The notes under the pieces were generated by a model, which saw only the letters and a list, made by a program, of their open reading frames with translations, was not told the DNA's origin and made no database searches. The position numbers were made by a program, and so were the translations under genes. 64,000 nt of DNA from Ailanthus altissimus (taxonomy: Eukaryota > Streptophyta > Magnoliopsida > Sapindales > Simaroubaceae): NCBI GenBank assembly GCA_946807835.1, contig OX327697.1:1689001-1753000 (forward strand). The letters run 5' to 3'. This document shows, one piece after another, positions 9,964 through 20,159 of the stretch (positions within the stretch are counted from its first letter, which is position 1; every line of letters starts with the position of its first letter).

Positions 9964-10512
9964 ATGGATCGCATTCTTGCCAATCTTAAAAAACGTTTTC
10001 CTTCATTTCCTCAAAATGCTCTACTTAAGATTTACAAAGCACGGTGTGAAAGACTAAGGCTATTGATGTTGGGTAATATCCCTGTGGACCTTCGTTGGTT
10101 AATTGAAGCCAAGGTTCGGTTGTCTGGTGAGTTTGAAAATGATTTTATTTCTCATATGCCTGGTCTTGGAAGAAGCTCCTATGCCAAAAGGCGACGAGCA
10201 AAAAGGTTACAAATCTGTCATAAATGTGCTCGATGGAATTGTAATCGGAGTTGTCGTTCTTTAGGATTCGTATCTAGAAATCGAGAAGACAAAATTCAGT
10301 TCATTAAGGATGGACTGAGTAAGGAGTCTTTGGATGATATCCTATTGACTCTTGAGACGCATCCCTGTGGGCTCGTGCAACGTGAACTTCTCGATTTATG
10401 GAACAAATTTAAAAATGAACATCAACGGTATAGTCTCGGGAATCTGACTCTAAAAGACCCTGTTTGCCAATTTATAAGAAAATTGGATGGGAAGCCTATC
10501 CCCGACCCATAG
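9964..10512 (+). CDS. Accessory ORF 1: basic cysteine-rich protein, perhaps related to carlavirus nucleic-acid-binding proteins
   Basis: This intact 182-residue ORF sits 248 bp after integrase and 312 bp before the LOG ORF, wholly inside gypsy A. The centre (about residues 68-118) has a basic run, RSSYAKRRRAKR, followed by a Cys cluster, CHKCARWNCNRSC (CX2CX4CX3C), and then a motif ending IQFIKDG. That order (small polar residues, Arg/Lys run, Cys cluster, FIK-Gly) resembles the cysteine-rich nucleic-acid-binding proteins of carlaviruses (Pfam Viral_NABP), small proteins reported as silencing suppressors or host-gene regulators. The Cys spacing differs, and the last 65 residues have no counterpart that I recognise. 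It has no signal peptide or membrane segment. Homology is inferred by eye. It could instead be an unrelated zinc-binding or captured host protein. Confidence 0.75.
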   Translation: MDRILANLKKRFPSFPQNALLKIYKARCERLRLLMLGNIPVDLRWLIEAKVRLSGEFENDFISHMPGLGRSSYAKRRRAKRLQICHKCARWNCNRSCRSLGFVSRNREDKIQFIKDGLSKESLDDILLTLETHPCGLVQRELLDLWNKFKNEHQRYSLGNLTLKDPVCQFIRKLDGKPIPDP

Positions 10513-10764
10513 AGGGCGTTTAAGCCGTTACTTGACGTAAAACTAGAGGAAGATGTGAGCCACAATCACAACTACTTGTAAATACATGTGTTTTAATTTC
10601 AAACTTTATTTTATGAATAGTAGGGCTACTCATGTAGATGTCTTAAATTCAAATCTTTTTGTTCAATAACGCATGTGGGCCATTATGTTTAAATTTTTGT
10701 GCTTTATTTTTAACTCTCTTTTGACAAACTGTCGGGTTACCATAATTGTTATCATTTGGTACTC

Positions 10765-10772
10765 TATAAATA
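10765..10772 (+). promoter_or_regulatory. TATA box in front of the LOG ORF
   Basis: TATAAATA in the context actctataaatacagcacc lies 53 bp before ATG 10825, a normal distance for a plant core promoter with a short 5' UTR. The sequence AAGGTGAGT (10810-10818) just before the ATG also matches a splice donor, so splicing in this region is possible. Function is inferred from sequence alone. Confidence 0.55.
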
Positions 10773-10824
10773 CAGCACCTCATTTTCTTCATTTTCATAT
10801 ATTGAGATAAAGGTGAGTGTAGAT

Positions 10825-11472
10825 ATGGAGGAAACCCAAGTTCGACAATTTCGAAATATATGTGTATTTTGTGGATCTAGTCCTGGGGAGAGTAAAGTGT
10901 TCGTAGAAGCAGCAAATAATCTAGGAAAAGCATTAGCTGCAAGAAAAACTCATTTGATTTATGGAGGAGGTAGCCTTGGGCTAATGGGGTGTGTGTCAAC
11001 AGCTGCACATTTAGGAGGAAGTCAAGTTTTAGGTATTATTCCTACAGCTTTGGCCGTGGGAAACCTGACCGGAAAAACAATAGGGGAAGAATTACAAGTC
11101 TCATCCATGCATGAACGTATAGCCAGAATGCTTTGCAATGCAGACGCTTTTATTGCTTTACCAGGTGGTTTCGGTACCTTGGAAGAAATTTTTCAAATTG
11201 TCTCTTGGGCCCAACTGAATATCCACCGAAAACCCATAGGTTTGTTGAATGTTAATAACTATTTTGATTGCTTACTTTGTTTTCTTGATCAAGCTGTAGA
11301 ACAGAATTTTATTTCACATTTGGCGCGACAGATCCTGATTTCTGCTACTGAGGCAGATGAATTGATTAACAAATTACAGGCAGTTACCTACGAACATGAC
11401 CCAGCAATAACTCGGATCGATTGGTCAGTGGGCCTTAACAAGCGAAAATTGGATCTGACACTTCGTTTGTAA
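10825..11472 (+). CDS. LOG: LOG-type cytokinin riboside 5'-monophosphate phosphoribohydrolase carried by gypsy A
   Basis: LOG enzymes cut cytokinin riboside monophosphates to the free active base plus ribose 5-phosphate, the direct activation step, in the cytosol and nucleus. From ATG 10825 the protein has 215 residues, the normal LOG length. An upstream in-frame ATG at 10756 adds 23 residues but lies before the TATA box, so I prefer 10825. The motifs are ICVFCGSSPG (12-21), GGGSLGLMG (47-55), MHER (95-98), PGGFGTLEE (113-121) and KPIGLLNV (136-143). The catalytic Arg and Glu positions are kept, but the Lys usual after that Arg is Ile99. Host LOG genes have several introns; this one has none, which suggests capture through an RNA intermediate. 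There is no frameshift or stop. It is not a host gene hit by the element, because it lies between integrase and the 3' LTR of one element with matching target duplications. Confidence 0.92.
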   Translation: MEETQVRQFRNICVFCGSSPGESKVFVEAANNLGKALAARKTHLIYGGGSLGLMGCVSTAAHLGGSQVLGIIPTALAVGNLTGKTIGEELQVSSMHERIARMLCNADAFIALPGGFGTLEEIFQIVSWAQLNIHRKPIGLLNVNNYFDCLLCFLDQAVEQNFISHLARQILISATEADELINKLQAVTYEHDPAITRIDWSVGLNKRKLDLTLRL

Positions 11473-12821
11473 ATTTTTCTTTTTATTTATTTATTTATCA
11501 GTACCATCATTTTAGTTTATATTTGCTTAAGTGTCTCTCAGGTTTGTTTCTTTCAAATAACTGGCGTTTCAGGTAATGTCTCCTATACTTTATCTCTTTC
11601 TATTTAAACATTGAGGACAATGTTTCATCTGGTTTGGGGGGAGGATAGTAGACATACGTTGCATTTTGTAAAAAAAAAAAAAAAAAAATTGTGGTCCGAC
11701 ATTTGATTAAAATGACAGAGTAAAGAGTTCATTCTTGAACTCTTGAGACGCATTCTAGGTCAAATTAGAATGGCAGAGTAAGGAGTTTTAGTACTAACTT
11801 TTGAAATGCATTTTAACTAACTTTTTGTTATTTTGTTTTATATTTCATGCATTGTCGTTTACTGCTTGTAGTCTTGGTAATTCTTGTATAAAGGAATTTG
11901 CTTTTCTGCCTAACTATGATTTCAGAATTGTTTAGGTTGATTCATTGTTTCTATCTAGGTTACTAAAGAATGACTTCCAAAATATTTTTGAGCACAATGC
12001 TAAGCCTTGTGGTAAGATGGATGATTCAATTTATATAGCCAAGAGAATTTCCATGTTTAAGTATATATTTTTCTAATCTCACATATCTTTTGTGAGTAAG
12101 TGGAAAGGATGAGAAAACAGCTTATAAACCTTCATTGTTCCTTTGAATTGGTTAATTTTTGTTTAGAATGATATTATTTGAATTAAGGGATAAGTTGGTT
12201 GCATTTGTGCATAATATAATTTGGTGAGAAACCTTTGTAATGCTTCCTTGTATTCTTCAAAAAAAAAAAACACAAAAGTACCAAAAACAAGAAAAAAAAA
12301 AAAAGCAATTCAGTTTAATAAAGTCTTCATTCAATTTTAGAAGACAAATACCTTGTAAAATAGTTTTCTCACCAAGTTATAATTGTATTATTCTCACAAG
12401 CCAATTAAAGTTCTAAAGTTGGCGTATGATATGAATAATTGATTTTTAAACAAATAATTTTCCTATCTTCGGATCAATGTTAGTTTATATGTCTGTCTTT
12501 AAAATTGACTTTTTCTTGAATGCTTAACTGTTTTCCAACTCCATAAGAGAAGTCCTAACCTTTTAAACAGTCATACACCTGTGAGGATATGGAGTTGAGG
12601 CTTTTACTTGGAGAAATTCTCAAGGCTATATCTATTGTGGTTTGTGGTTAGATGGTTATGGCTTAGTTCACACACACACAAATTATGGAAGTTGTAATTG
12701 AAAAAACCATGATAGCAACAGTGATCTCGAACTGACGTTTTGATTGAAATGTTTAGGTAGTTTTGCATATTCTATTTACGCTTGAATTGCTAGAGACTAG
12801 CAATAAGCTGGTTGGGGGCTG
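11473..12821 (+). other. Gypsy A 3' untranslated region with a purine tract
   Basis: There is no ORF. At 11612-11645 an 'acattgaggacaatgt' block is followed by 'ggtttggggggaggat', a block commonly seen in the 3' region of Athila-type elements. Poly-A runs lie at 11671-11688 and around 12259 and 12292. The bases directly before the 3' LTR ('ggttgggggctg') are the likely, poor, polypurine tract for plus-strand priming. Confidence 0.65.
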
Positions 12822-14378
12822 TGATGAACACATAAAAATGCATGTTGTTAAGAGATTCAATCACCATTTAATGTCACTAATTTTAGTATTTTCTGTATTT
12901 TTAGCTTGAAATAAAGTGTTCTCCTTAAATTGTGATTAATGAATGTTATTTGGACAGGTTTAGGTAAACTGGACATAACTGTCAATGTAGAAATCGAAAT
13001 GAAGAAATTCTTGAACTTGGTACAACATGACTCAATCTTACACAAATTTGAAGAATAGTGGAAAAGCCAAATCCAATATGTTATGGGCCAAAAATTGAGA
13101 TACAACAGAATCGGACTACAACTCTTACCCAGCTTGACCCAATTCATGTATTTGGACCGTATCTCACAAAATACGTATTCAATTGGTATAATTCTTGAAG
13201 CTGTGAATTTTTGACTTAACTATCAACAACTCGTATGTTTATGGTAAAGTCCGAATCAGCCGTTATCATGGACCAAATCGCATTGCAAGTGGGTAAAATG
13301 GTTGTTGGCCGAATTCTGATGTATCTTTGGAATTTTGCTCATATCTCATTGGATACTCATCCAATTTGCATGAAATCAGTGCCTATAGAAAGAAGAGTCA
13401 AAATTCTACAACTTTCATGTCGGATATAGAAGCTGAATTGATCATTTACATTATCAAAAACATGCTGCAAATGGATACACGAGTTATTGGCTTAAAATTA
13501 TTGAAGATTGATGTCATCCATGACATATGTCCATTCATTGCCTATATAAGGAGACACTTAGGACGTTTTTATATATAAATAATTCTCTCTTCTTTTATTC
13601 TCATTAACATGTATTGTAATTTAGGCTAAAGTTCCTAGCAAGGCTAAGAGATGAACTTTTATGTGTAGTAAATCTACTTCCATGCTTTGATTCGGTGTCA
13701 AGAGCTATAAATGTTGTAAGTTTGGTTTTGATTAAACTCTTATCTATTTTATTTTCTATAATCTAGAGGTTATAATTCTCATGTCTCATATATGTTCAGT
13801 CATGCTTTTCTTATGTGATTCATGCTGATTTATAATTGTTACTGGTTACATTATTTTATATGTTAATCTTTTACTGCAGTATTGTCAATTTGATATATTG
13901 TCGATCTTAGATAACATGTAAGGGCAATAAATGTTTGATATTCAAGTTAATCTTTTACTGCAATATTTTCAAAATGATATATTGTCGATCTTAGATAACT
14001 TGTATAAATAACATGATGTGTGTTAATGCTTGCAAAGAGTTTAACTAAATCAAATACATGTGTTATCAAATGTGCTATATATTACATACCTTCCGATTGA
14101 TTGTTTGGGATGTGAAACTTTCAGTTGAGTTATAAATATCGAATCAAAGTATAGAGTAGATTTATAAAGCATAATTGTGATTCTCAAAGCCTTGCTTAAA
14201 TCATCATAAGACATTTTCCTCAATTCATAGACAATTCTATCTCATCCGTTTAAATCAATTAACCCTTTGCTACTGCTTTAATATTTTACTTCACTAACCT
14301 ATTTTGCCAAGAGCTTCCTCGTGGGATCGACACCTCAATCTATACTGCGATAGCCGCGTTATATTTTGAGCGTAAACA
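12822..14378 (+). repeat. Gypsy A 3' LTR
   Basis: It is 1557 bp, pairs with 1917-3473 at about 98.8% by eye and is followed by the duplication CATAC (14379-14383). Its TATA box at 13543-13549 is intact. Confidence 0.96.
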
Positions 14379-14383
14379 CATAC

Positions 14384-14719
14384 TCCAATTCTTTCCCTAA
14401 GATGTTAAAATCTTGTTTTGGATAATCCTTTAGTAAGAATATCTGCAAGTTGAGACTCTGCATTGCAGTGTACCAGTTTTACTTCTTCTTCTTTCTACAC
14501 TTCTCTTAGATAGTAGTATTTGATTTTGAAATGCTTAGTCTTACCATAAAACACAGGATTATTAGAGATGGCTATGGCAGCTTGCTTGTTAACATATAGA
14601 ACAGTAGCAATCTCTTGTTTTAAACTTAAGTCTGCCATAATTTTTCTTAGCCACACAACTTGATTTACTGCTGCCACAACAGCAATATACTCAACTTTTG
14701 CAGTGGATTGAGCTACCAC
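14384..14719 (-). pseudogene. Copia A RNase H end of pol
   Basis: Minus-strand sequence from about 14719 encodes the copia RNase H tail: VAQSTAKVEYIAVVAAVNQ, NKQAAIAISNNPVFYGKTKH. An in-frame stop at 14495 cuts it before the usual C-terminus. Gypsy A inserted just beyond this end. Confidence 0.85.
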
Positions 14720-15960
14720 CTCTTATTTCCTAGTGCTCTAACTAAAACAACCTAATCCAAAACTGAATAAGTACCCTGAGGTGCTTTTCATATCCTCACA
14801 TACTCCTGCCTAATCACTATCTGTATAGCCATGCAAATCTAACTTTTTTGTCTTTATGAAACTGATGCCATAGTCAGTTGTCCCTTTAATGTACCTCAAT
14901 ACCCTTTTTGCTGCCTTTAAATGAACTTCCTTAGCACAATTTAGGAACCTTGATAGCAAATTCACAGTGAAGGCTATATCAGGCCTTGTTGCTATAAGAT
15001 ATATCAAACATCCAACCATACTCTTATAAAGACTTTCATTTGTTATCAGTGCATCAGTCTCAGAACAAAGTTTCTCATTCAAAGCTAAGGGAGTATCCAT
15101 AGCTTTGTATTCTCCCATTTTAAACTTCTTCAAGATCTCATTAGCATACTTCTTTTGTCCAATAAGCAATCCTTTCTTGGTTTGCTGTATTTTCATTCCA
15201 AGAAAGTATGCCATTTCACCCAAATCATTCATCTCAAATTCTCCTTGCATTTGTTCTTTAAACTCCTTTATGATCTTAGAATTGCTTTCAGTTATTAGCA
15301 AGTCATCAACATAAACTGATACAATTATCAGATTATGAATTTTAAGCTTAACATATAATGTTGACTCACTAAGGCTCATTTTAAAGCCTATACTCAGTAA
15401 GTATTCATCAATTCTGCTATACCAAGCTCTTGAAGCTTGCCTTAATCCATAAATGGCCTTTTTTCAGTAAATAAACCTTTCTAGGTGCTGTCACAAACCC
15501 TTCTGGTTGTTCAACAAAGATTTCCTCTTGCAAATGACCATTTAGGAAAGCTGATTTTACATCCAACTGGTATATCTTCCATTGTTTCTGTACTGCAATA
15601 GCATAAAGAAACCTAATAGTGTCTAACCTTTCTACTGGTGCAAATGTTTCAAAAACATCCACCCCAAACTGTTGTGCATAGCCTTTCACAACTAACCTTG
15701 CCTTGTACTTGTTTATGGTTCCATCTGCATTCAACTTTGTCTTAAACACCAATTTTACTCCAATAACCTTCTTGTGAGTTGGTCTGGACACAAGCTCCCA
15801 AGTTCTGTTTTGTTTATCATCCTTATTTCTTCCTTCATTGCTGTTATCCATTTTTCATCCTCTACTGCTTCTGCATATCCTGCTGGTTTCAATACTGCTA
15901 CATTGTATTTCTGATAAATGTCAGTAAGTAGCTTAGTTCCTCTAACTAGCATGTCATCTA
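14720..15960 (-). pseudogene. Copia A reverse transcriptase
   Basis: On the minus strand two overlapping blocks (15851-15417 and 15379-14810) give a copia RT. N-terminal [18 protein letters not shown] and [20 protein letters not shown] are followed by the catalytic box SVYVDDLLIT, DLGEMAYFLGMKI and YKSMVGCLIYLIATRPDIAF. A frameshift between the blocks and stops within them show that it is dead. Confidence 0.9.
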
Positions 15961-16033
15961 TGGTGTCTTCATTTATTTGATCAGATACTCTCTCATCTGA
16001 ATACAGCCTTCTAGGTTCAGTTTTAACCCAATC

Positions 16034-17058
16034 CTATTCTGCTTCTTCATCAAAGATTACATTCCTGCTGATGATGAACTTCTTGATTAGAGGTTGATAA
16101 ATTCTGTAGCCCTTGCTAGTAGAACTATAGCCTACAAAGACTCCAAGTTCAGCCTTTTCATCAAGCTTGCCCCTCTTTATATCTGGAATAAGAGTGTAGC
16201 ATAAGCTTCCAAACACTCTTAAGTTAACAACATTAGGCTTGAACCCATACCAGACTTCATAGGGAGTTTTCCCTTTCACAGCTTTGGTTATAAGCCTATT
16301 TAAGATGAATATTGCTGTGTTTACAGCCTCTGCCCAAAAATACTTTGACAAGTTTTTCTCAAACAACAAGCATCTAGCCATCTCCATACTTGTTCTATTT
16401 TTTCACCCACTCACACCATTTTGTTGGGGTGAGTAAGGGACTGTAAACTGATGTTGTATCCCTGCATCTTCACAAAGTTTGATAAGTTTTGCAGCAGTAA
16501 ATTCAGTTCCATTATCTGATCTAAGTGTCTTGATTTTGCTATGGCATTGATTCTCAATCCAAGTTTTAAACTTCAAGAATACCTCAGCTACTTCAGATTT
16601 TTGTTTTAAGAAGTAAACCCAGCACATTCTACTATAATCATCAATAAACAAAATGAAATACTTGCTGCCATTAAGAGATTCTGTTGACATGGGACCATAC
16701 ACATCTGTGTGAATCAACTGTAGCTTTTCAGAGGCTCTCAATGCCTTATTTGCTAGATATGACATCTTAGATTGCTTCTCCAGTTGACAAGCTTCACATA
16801 CGTTTGACTCTTCACTAGTATAATCCATCCCAAGCACAAGTTTTTCCTTCTGCATGTACTCTAAAGCAGTCTTGTGGAAGTGTCCCAACCTCTTGTGCCA
16901 TAAGTCTGCTTTCTTGAGAACACAAGTATATGCAGACTGCTTTTCCCATGACAGGCTAAAGCTTTTGTCTTTTATAGCAATAGAAAATAGCACAACTCTA
17001 TTTGAATCTGATATTTCACATTTGTTGTGCTTAAACACTACTGAGTACCCTTTTTGCA
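16034..17058 (-). pseudogene. Copia A integrase
   Basis: Minus-strand blocks encode a GAG_pre-integrase region (LWHKRLGHFHKTALEYMQ), then the integrase core with HTDVYGPM, LRSDNGTEF and PYSPQQNGVSG. A downstream part (MARCLLFEKNLSKYFWAEAV, GSLCYTLIPD) sits in another frame after a stop at 16403. A solo LTR inserted at 17059-17063 separates this region from the protease. Confidence 0.9.
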
Positions 17059-17063
17059 GTAGT

Positions 17064-17147
17064 TGTAATACACGTGTAATATTTATATATTTGTTAGTGG
17101 CAATGAAAAAAAAAAGAGAGAAAATAGAAAAGAATTGAAGAGGCGGC

Positions 17148-17189
<42 letters not shown>

Positions 17190-18595
17190 TGTTTGCTTCG
17201 TTGAAAAGAAGCAATTGAAATTGAGAAGAAAAGAAGAAAAGTGAAAACAGAGAAAGAAAGAAAGAAGAGAAAGCCGAGAGAAGAAGAAAAGAAAGAAAAG
17301 AAAAGAAGAAAAAGAAAGGGGAAGGAAGGAACCGGGAAGGAGAAAGAAACAGAGAAAGAAAAAGAAGAAAAAAAAAAGAGAAAAGAAAAAAAAATAAATA
17401 GAAAATTTTAGGAAATTAGTTTGGGTAGTCAGATTTATACCCAGTGGTTTAGCGGGTAATACTTTTGCGATATTAGAATATTTATATTTTAATAGTTATA
17501 ATACATATCGGCACACTCCTATGATATAAGAGGTGTGCCGATAGCGGGTAGATCTCAGAATCCAGACCTAGCTCAGGATTAGCGCACTTTTGTGAGTGGA
17601 TAACTATATATATTTTATATATTTTTAATACAGCCAATTATGATTTAATTGCGCGTTATCAGATTTAATTATGATTTATTTCAGACAGAAAAATATTTAT
17701 ACTATTTAGTATATTCAGAAATATTTTAGAATTTATTATAGTACAGTTTATAATTATGTTCAGTACAGAAATAATTATTTCAGAATAATTATGGTCATGA
17801 TATTATATTGTAATAATTTTTGAACCACCATATGCGTACCCTCCCTTTAGTGTAATTGCTCTGCGCATGCGTTAGACTAGTTTAGTTTGCTCTACCCGAG
17901 CGATGTAACATTCCGCCGGGTTAGACCAGCTTAGATCCTCCACTCTGCCTGTGCGTGAGTTACTCCGCCAGGTTAGACCAGATTTACCCCGGGTACAAGT
18001 TTGGTGTGGTTTTCAGTATATATATATATATATATATATGTAGTACATATTTCTAGAGTTATGTTACATATATTCAGCTTGATAATAGATTTTATGATAG
18101 TTTGCGCTTTCAGATTTTCAGATCCCAATATTATGTCATGATTTTAATTTCAGCACAGATTTTATGACAGTTCATATTTTCAGTACAAGTTTATTGATTA
18201 CTCAGTATACGGTTTTATGATTATTTTATCATACAGATTTATATGTGTACAATACATATAAAGTATATGATATTTTCAGATTATGTCCACTCACTGAGCC
18301 ATAAGTTCACCCTTTTTCCTATTTTTCCTATTTTTCCCAAGTTGTCATAGGAATTTGTGCAGTGTGATACAGTCATCACATTTTGAGGTTGGCCAACGTG
18401 CATAGCTGCATAAGTGTCTCAGTCTGTGTATTTGTATATGTTTTGTATAGTGGAACACATGTGTACATTTTTTGTTGAGGCAAGTAGCCTCATTGTATCA
18501 TATGTATGAGTAAAGAGTATGTTAGTCATGTGTCATCGCAGGATTTGCCTCGATTCTCGAAGAGGGCTCGGGTCGGGTCCTGTCAGTAGTTGACC
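17064..18595 (+). mobile_element. Solo LTR of a Ty3/gypsy element inside copia A
   Basis: A 1532-bp sequence starting TGTAATACACGTG and ending GGGTCCTGTCA is flanked by the 5-bp duplication GTAGT (17059-17063 and 18596-18600). The copia reading frame is continuous across it (LLQKGYSVV to one side, NLLSVGQLL to the other). It has no internal region, so it is a solo LTR left by recombination. It contains (TA)n runs at about 17152-17182 and 18018-18039 and an extremely A/G-rich stretch at 17200-17400. Orientation is assumed from the typical TGTAATAC start. Confidence 0.9.
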
Positions 18596-18600
18596 AACAC

Positions 18601-18970
18601 TAAGCAAGTTCTAGTCAATTTTTGGAACATACAACACATCATTGATCCGTTTAGCTCCTCTTAGACTCATAATCTTCACTGTTCCCTTCCCTTTAACATC
18701 AATCAACTGCCCATTTCCAATTCTCACCTTGGATACTGCAGTTCTATCAATCTTTAGAAAATTTGAGACCTCAAATGTCATGTGGTTTGTGCAGCCACTG
18801 TCAATCAACCAAGCATCATTGATCATGTTGTTTCCTACAAAACAGGTAGCTACAAACAACTGATCCTCCTACTGTTGTTGTACTGATTGTGCTTGTGTTT
18901 GTTGAGCTTCCTTTTGTTTATTTTTACAAAACCTGACAATGTGTCCCTTCTATATGCATGATCTGCATTC
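18601..18970 (-). pseudogene. Copia A zinc knuckle and protease
   Basis: The minus strand encodes a CCHC knuckle (CRSCI-stop-KGHIVRFC, with a stop inside it) and then the aspartic protease motif WLIDSGCTNHMTFE with the RIGNGQLIDVKGKGTV and INDVLYVPKID blocks. It runs toward the integrase, from which it is split by the solo LTR. Confidence 0.87.
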
Positions 18971-19786
18971 TACTTCAGGACTTTGCCAGCAGCTTGTTGA
19001 TTAATGGTTGGTCTTATTGCAGTGAGAACATGGTGGAAATTTTGGTTTAAACACTGTACTGGTACCAGGTTTACTTTTCCTCTGATTTCTTTTGTTCCAA
19101 TACTTCTTTCCTTTGCCATCCCCTGAGTGTTTATTATGTTCCTGTGCTGGTAAGGCTCCTTCAACAGTTTCTTCACACCTGTATGACCTTCTCTGCTCTT
19201 GTGTTTGCAAGGCATTGATCAACTCAGGTAATGTGATAGTTGACAGGTCTCTTGATTCTTCAAGAGATGAGATTTTGGACTCAAATCTCTCTAGAAGTGT
19301 AACAAGAATTTTTTCAACAACTCTCTTGTCAGGCAGTTGTTCTCCAAGCAACCTAATCTTGTTGACAATTTGCATCAACTTATCAGCATAATCTCTGAAC
19401 TTTTCTCCTTCTTTCATCTTCTGCATTTTGAATTCTCTCCTAAGATTCAAATTCTGCATTTGTTTTGATCTAGCATTACCTTGGTATTCTTGTTTAAGAA
19501 GATCCCATGCTTGTTTTGCTATCTCACAAGTCATGATCTTGCTAAATATCACTTCTGAGACTGCAGAGAATATACAAGTCTTAGCCTTGAACATTCTTCT
19601 TCTTTCTTCTCTTAGGTTTCTTATTTAAACTACTGTGGGATCATCTGGTAACTGTGCCACTTCTCCTGTGTCAACCAGATCCCATAGATCATTTGCCTGC
19701 AAGAAGGCTTCCATCCTAATAGCCCAAACTTGATAATTTTCTCCTGAAAATACTGATGGCATAGCCATATAATTATTACCTGCCAT
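18970..19786 (-). pseudogene. Copia A gag
   Basis: The minus-strand start at 19786-19784 gives MAGNNYMAMPSVFSGENYQVW, a typical copia gag N-terminus. After an in-frame stop near 19627 the same protein continues (IMTCEIAKQAWDLLKQEYQG; FRDYADKLMQIVNKIRLLGEQ). The start lies 73 bp inside the primer-binding site. Confidence 0.88.
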
Positions 19787-19858
19787 TTTGAATAGAAAAA
19801 AAAGAGGTAGCTTGAATTTCAGGAAAAAATAGCTTCTCGGGGTCCCTTAAGAAGTAAT

Positions 19859-19870
19859 GCTCTGATACCA
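19859..19870 (-). other. Copia A primer-binding site, initiator tRNA-Met
   Basis: On the minus strand TGGTATCAGAGC directly follows the LTR after one base. It is complementary to the 3' end of initiator tRNA-Met, the usual copia primer. Confidence 0.93.
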
Positions 19871-19871
19871 A

Positions 19872-20159
19872 TGTTGGGTTTGAGAAGTATAAGGTAGTTT
19901 AGTGTTTAAGGGAAAGAAAAACAACTCCTTAACAACTCAAATATTGTTCTTCGTTTTACTTTTTTAACAAAGGTTACAAGAATTTAAATACTTGAACTAC
20001 AAGAGTTTAACTTAAACTAAAAAACTTATTAAATCTAAATAACTTGATCTTTAGCAATTCAAATTCAAAATGATTTCTAACTAAAAAATTCTTACAATCC
20101 CTAAATTTGAAATTGTTTATTTGACCTAGTTTAATGCAGAAAATACAGCAACCTCAACA
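19872..20159 (-). repeat. Copia A 5' LTR
   Basis: This is the 288-bp partner of 1602-1889, followed by the duplication ATTCC at 20160-20164. Confidence 0.94.

Larger units (their letters stand above)
1917..14378 (+). mobile_element. Gypsy A: Athila-type Ty3/gypsy retrotransposon carrying two accessory ORFs, one a LOG gene
   Basis: Two LTRs of equal length (1557 bp, TG...CA ends) bound a 12,462-bp element flanked by the 5-bp duplication CATAC (1912-1916 and 14379-14383). The order on the plus strand is LTR, tRNA-Asp primer site, a leader with short repeats, gag, protease, reverse transcriptase, RNase H, integrase, a 182-aa cysteine-rich ORF, a LOG ORF, an untranslated region and LTR. The DLGAS protease motif, the gag style and the tRNA-Asp primer site fit the Athila branch of Ty3/gypsy. 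I count about 19 substitutions between the LTRs (about 1.2%), so insertion was recent, on the order of a million years at commonly used plant rates (inference). Gag-pol has three nonsense codons and one frameshift, while both accessory ORFs are open. Confidence 0.96.
1602..20159 (-). mobile_element. Copia A: Ty1/copia LTR retrotransposon, minus strand, host of two nested insertions
   Basis: Two 288-bp LTRs (1602-1889 and 19872-20159) both start TGTTG and end CAACA on the plus strand and are flanked by the 5-bp duplication ATTCC (1597-1601 and 20160-20164). Read on the minus strand the order is LTR, initiator-Met primer site, gag, protease, integrase, reverse transcriptase, RNase H, LTR, the Ty1/copia order. 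The coding region has many stops, so this copy is dead. Gypsy A lies between RNase H and the left LTR, and a solo LTR splits protease from integrase. By eye the two LTRs differ at roughly 20 or more of 288 positions (about 7-8%), against about 1.2% for gypsy A, which agrees with the nesting order. The target was the 3' UTR of the RAD6-like gene. Confidence 0.95.

Noticed and set aside
10756..10824. Longer LOG start adding 23 residues
   Set aside because: The upstream ATG lies before the TATA box, the added residues are not LOG-like, and ATG 10825 gives the normal LOG length.
10825..11472. LOG as an ordinary host gene flanked by transposons
   Set aside because: It lies between integrase and the 3' LTR of a single element with equal-length LTRs and exact CATAC duplications, and it lacks introns.
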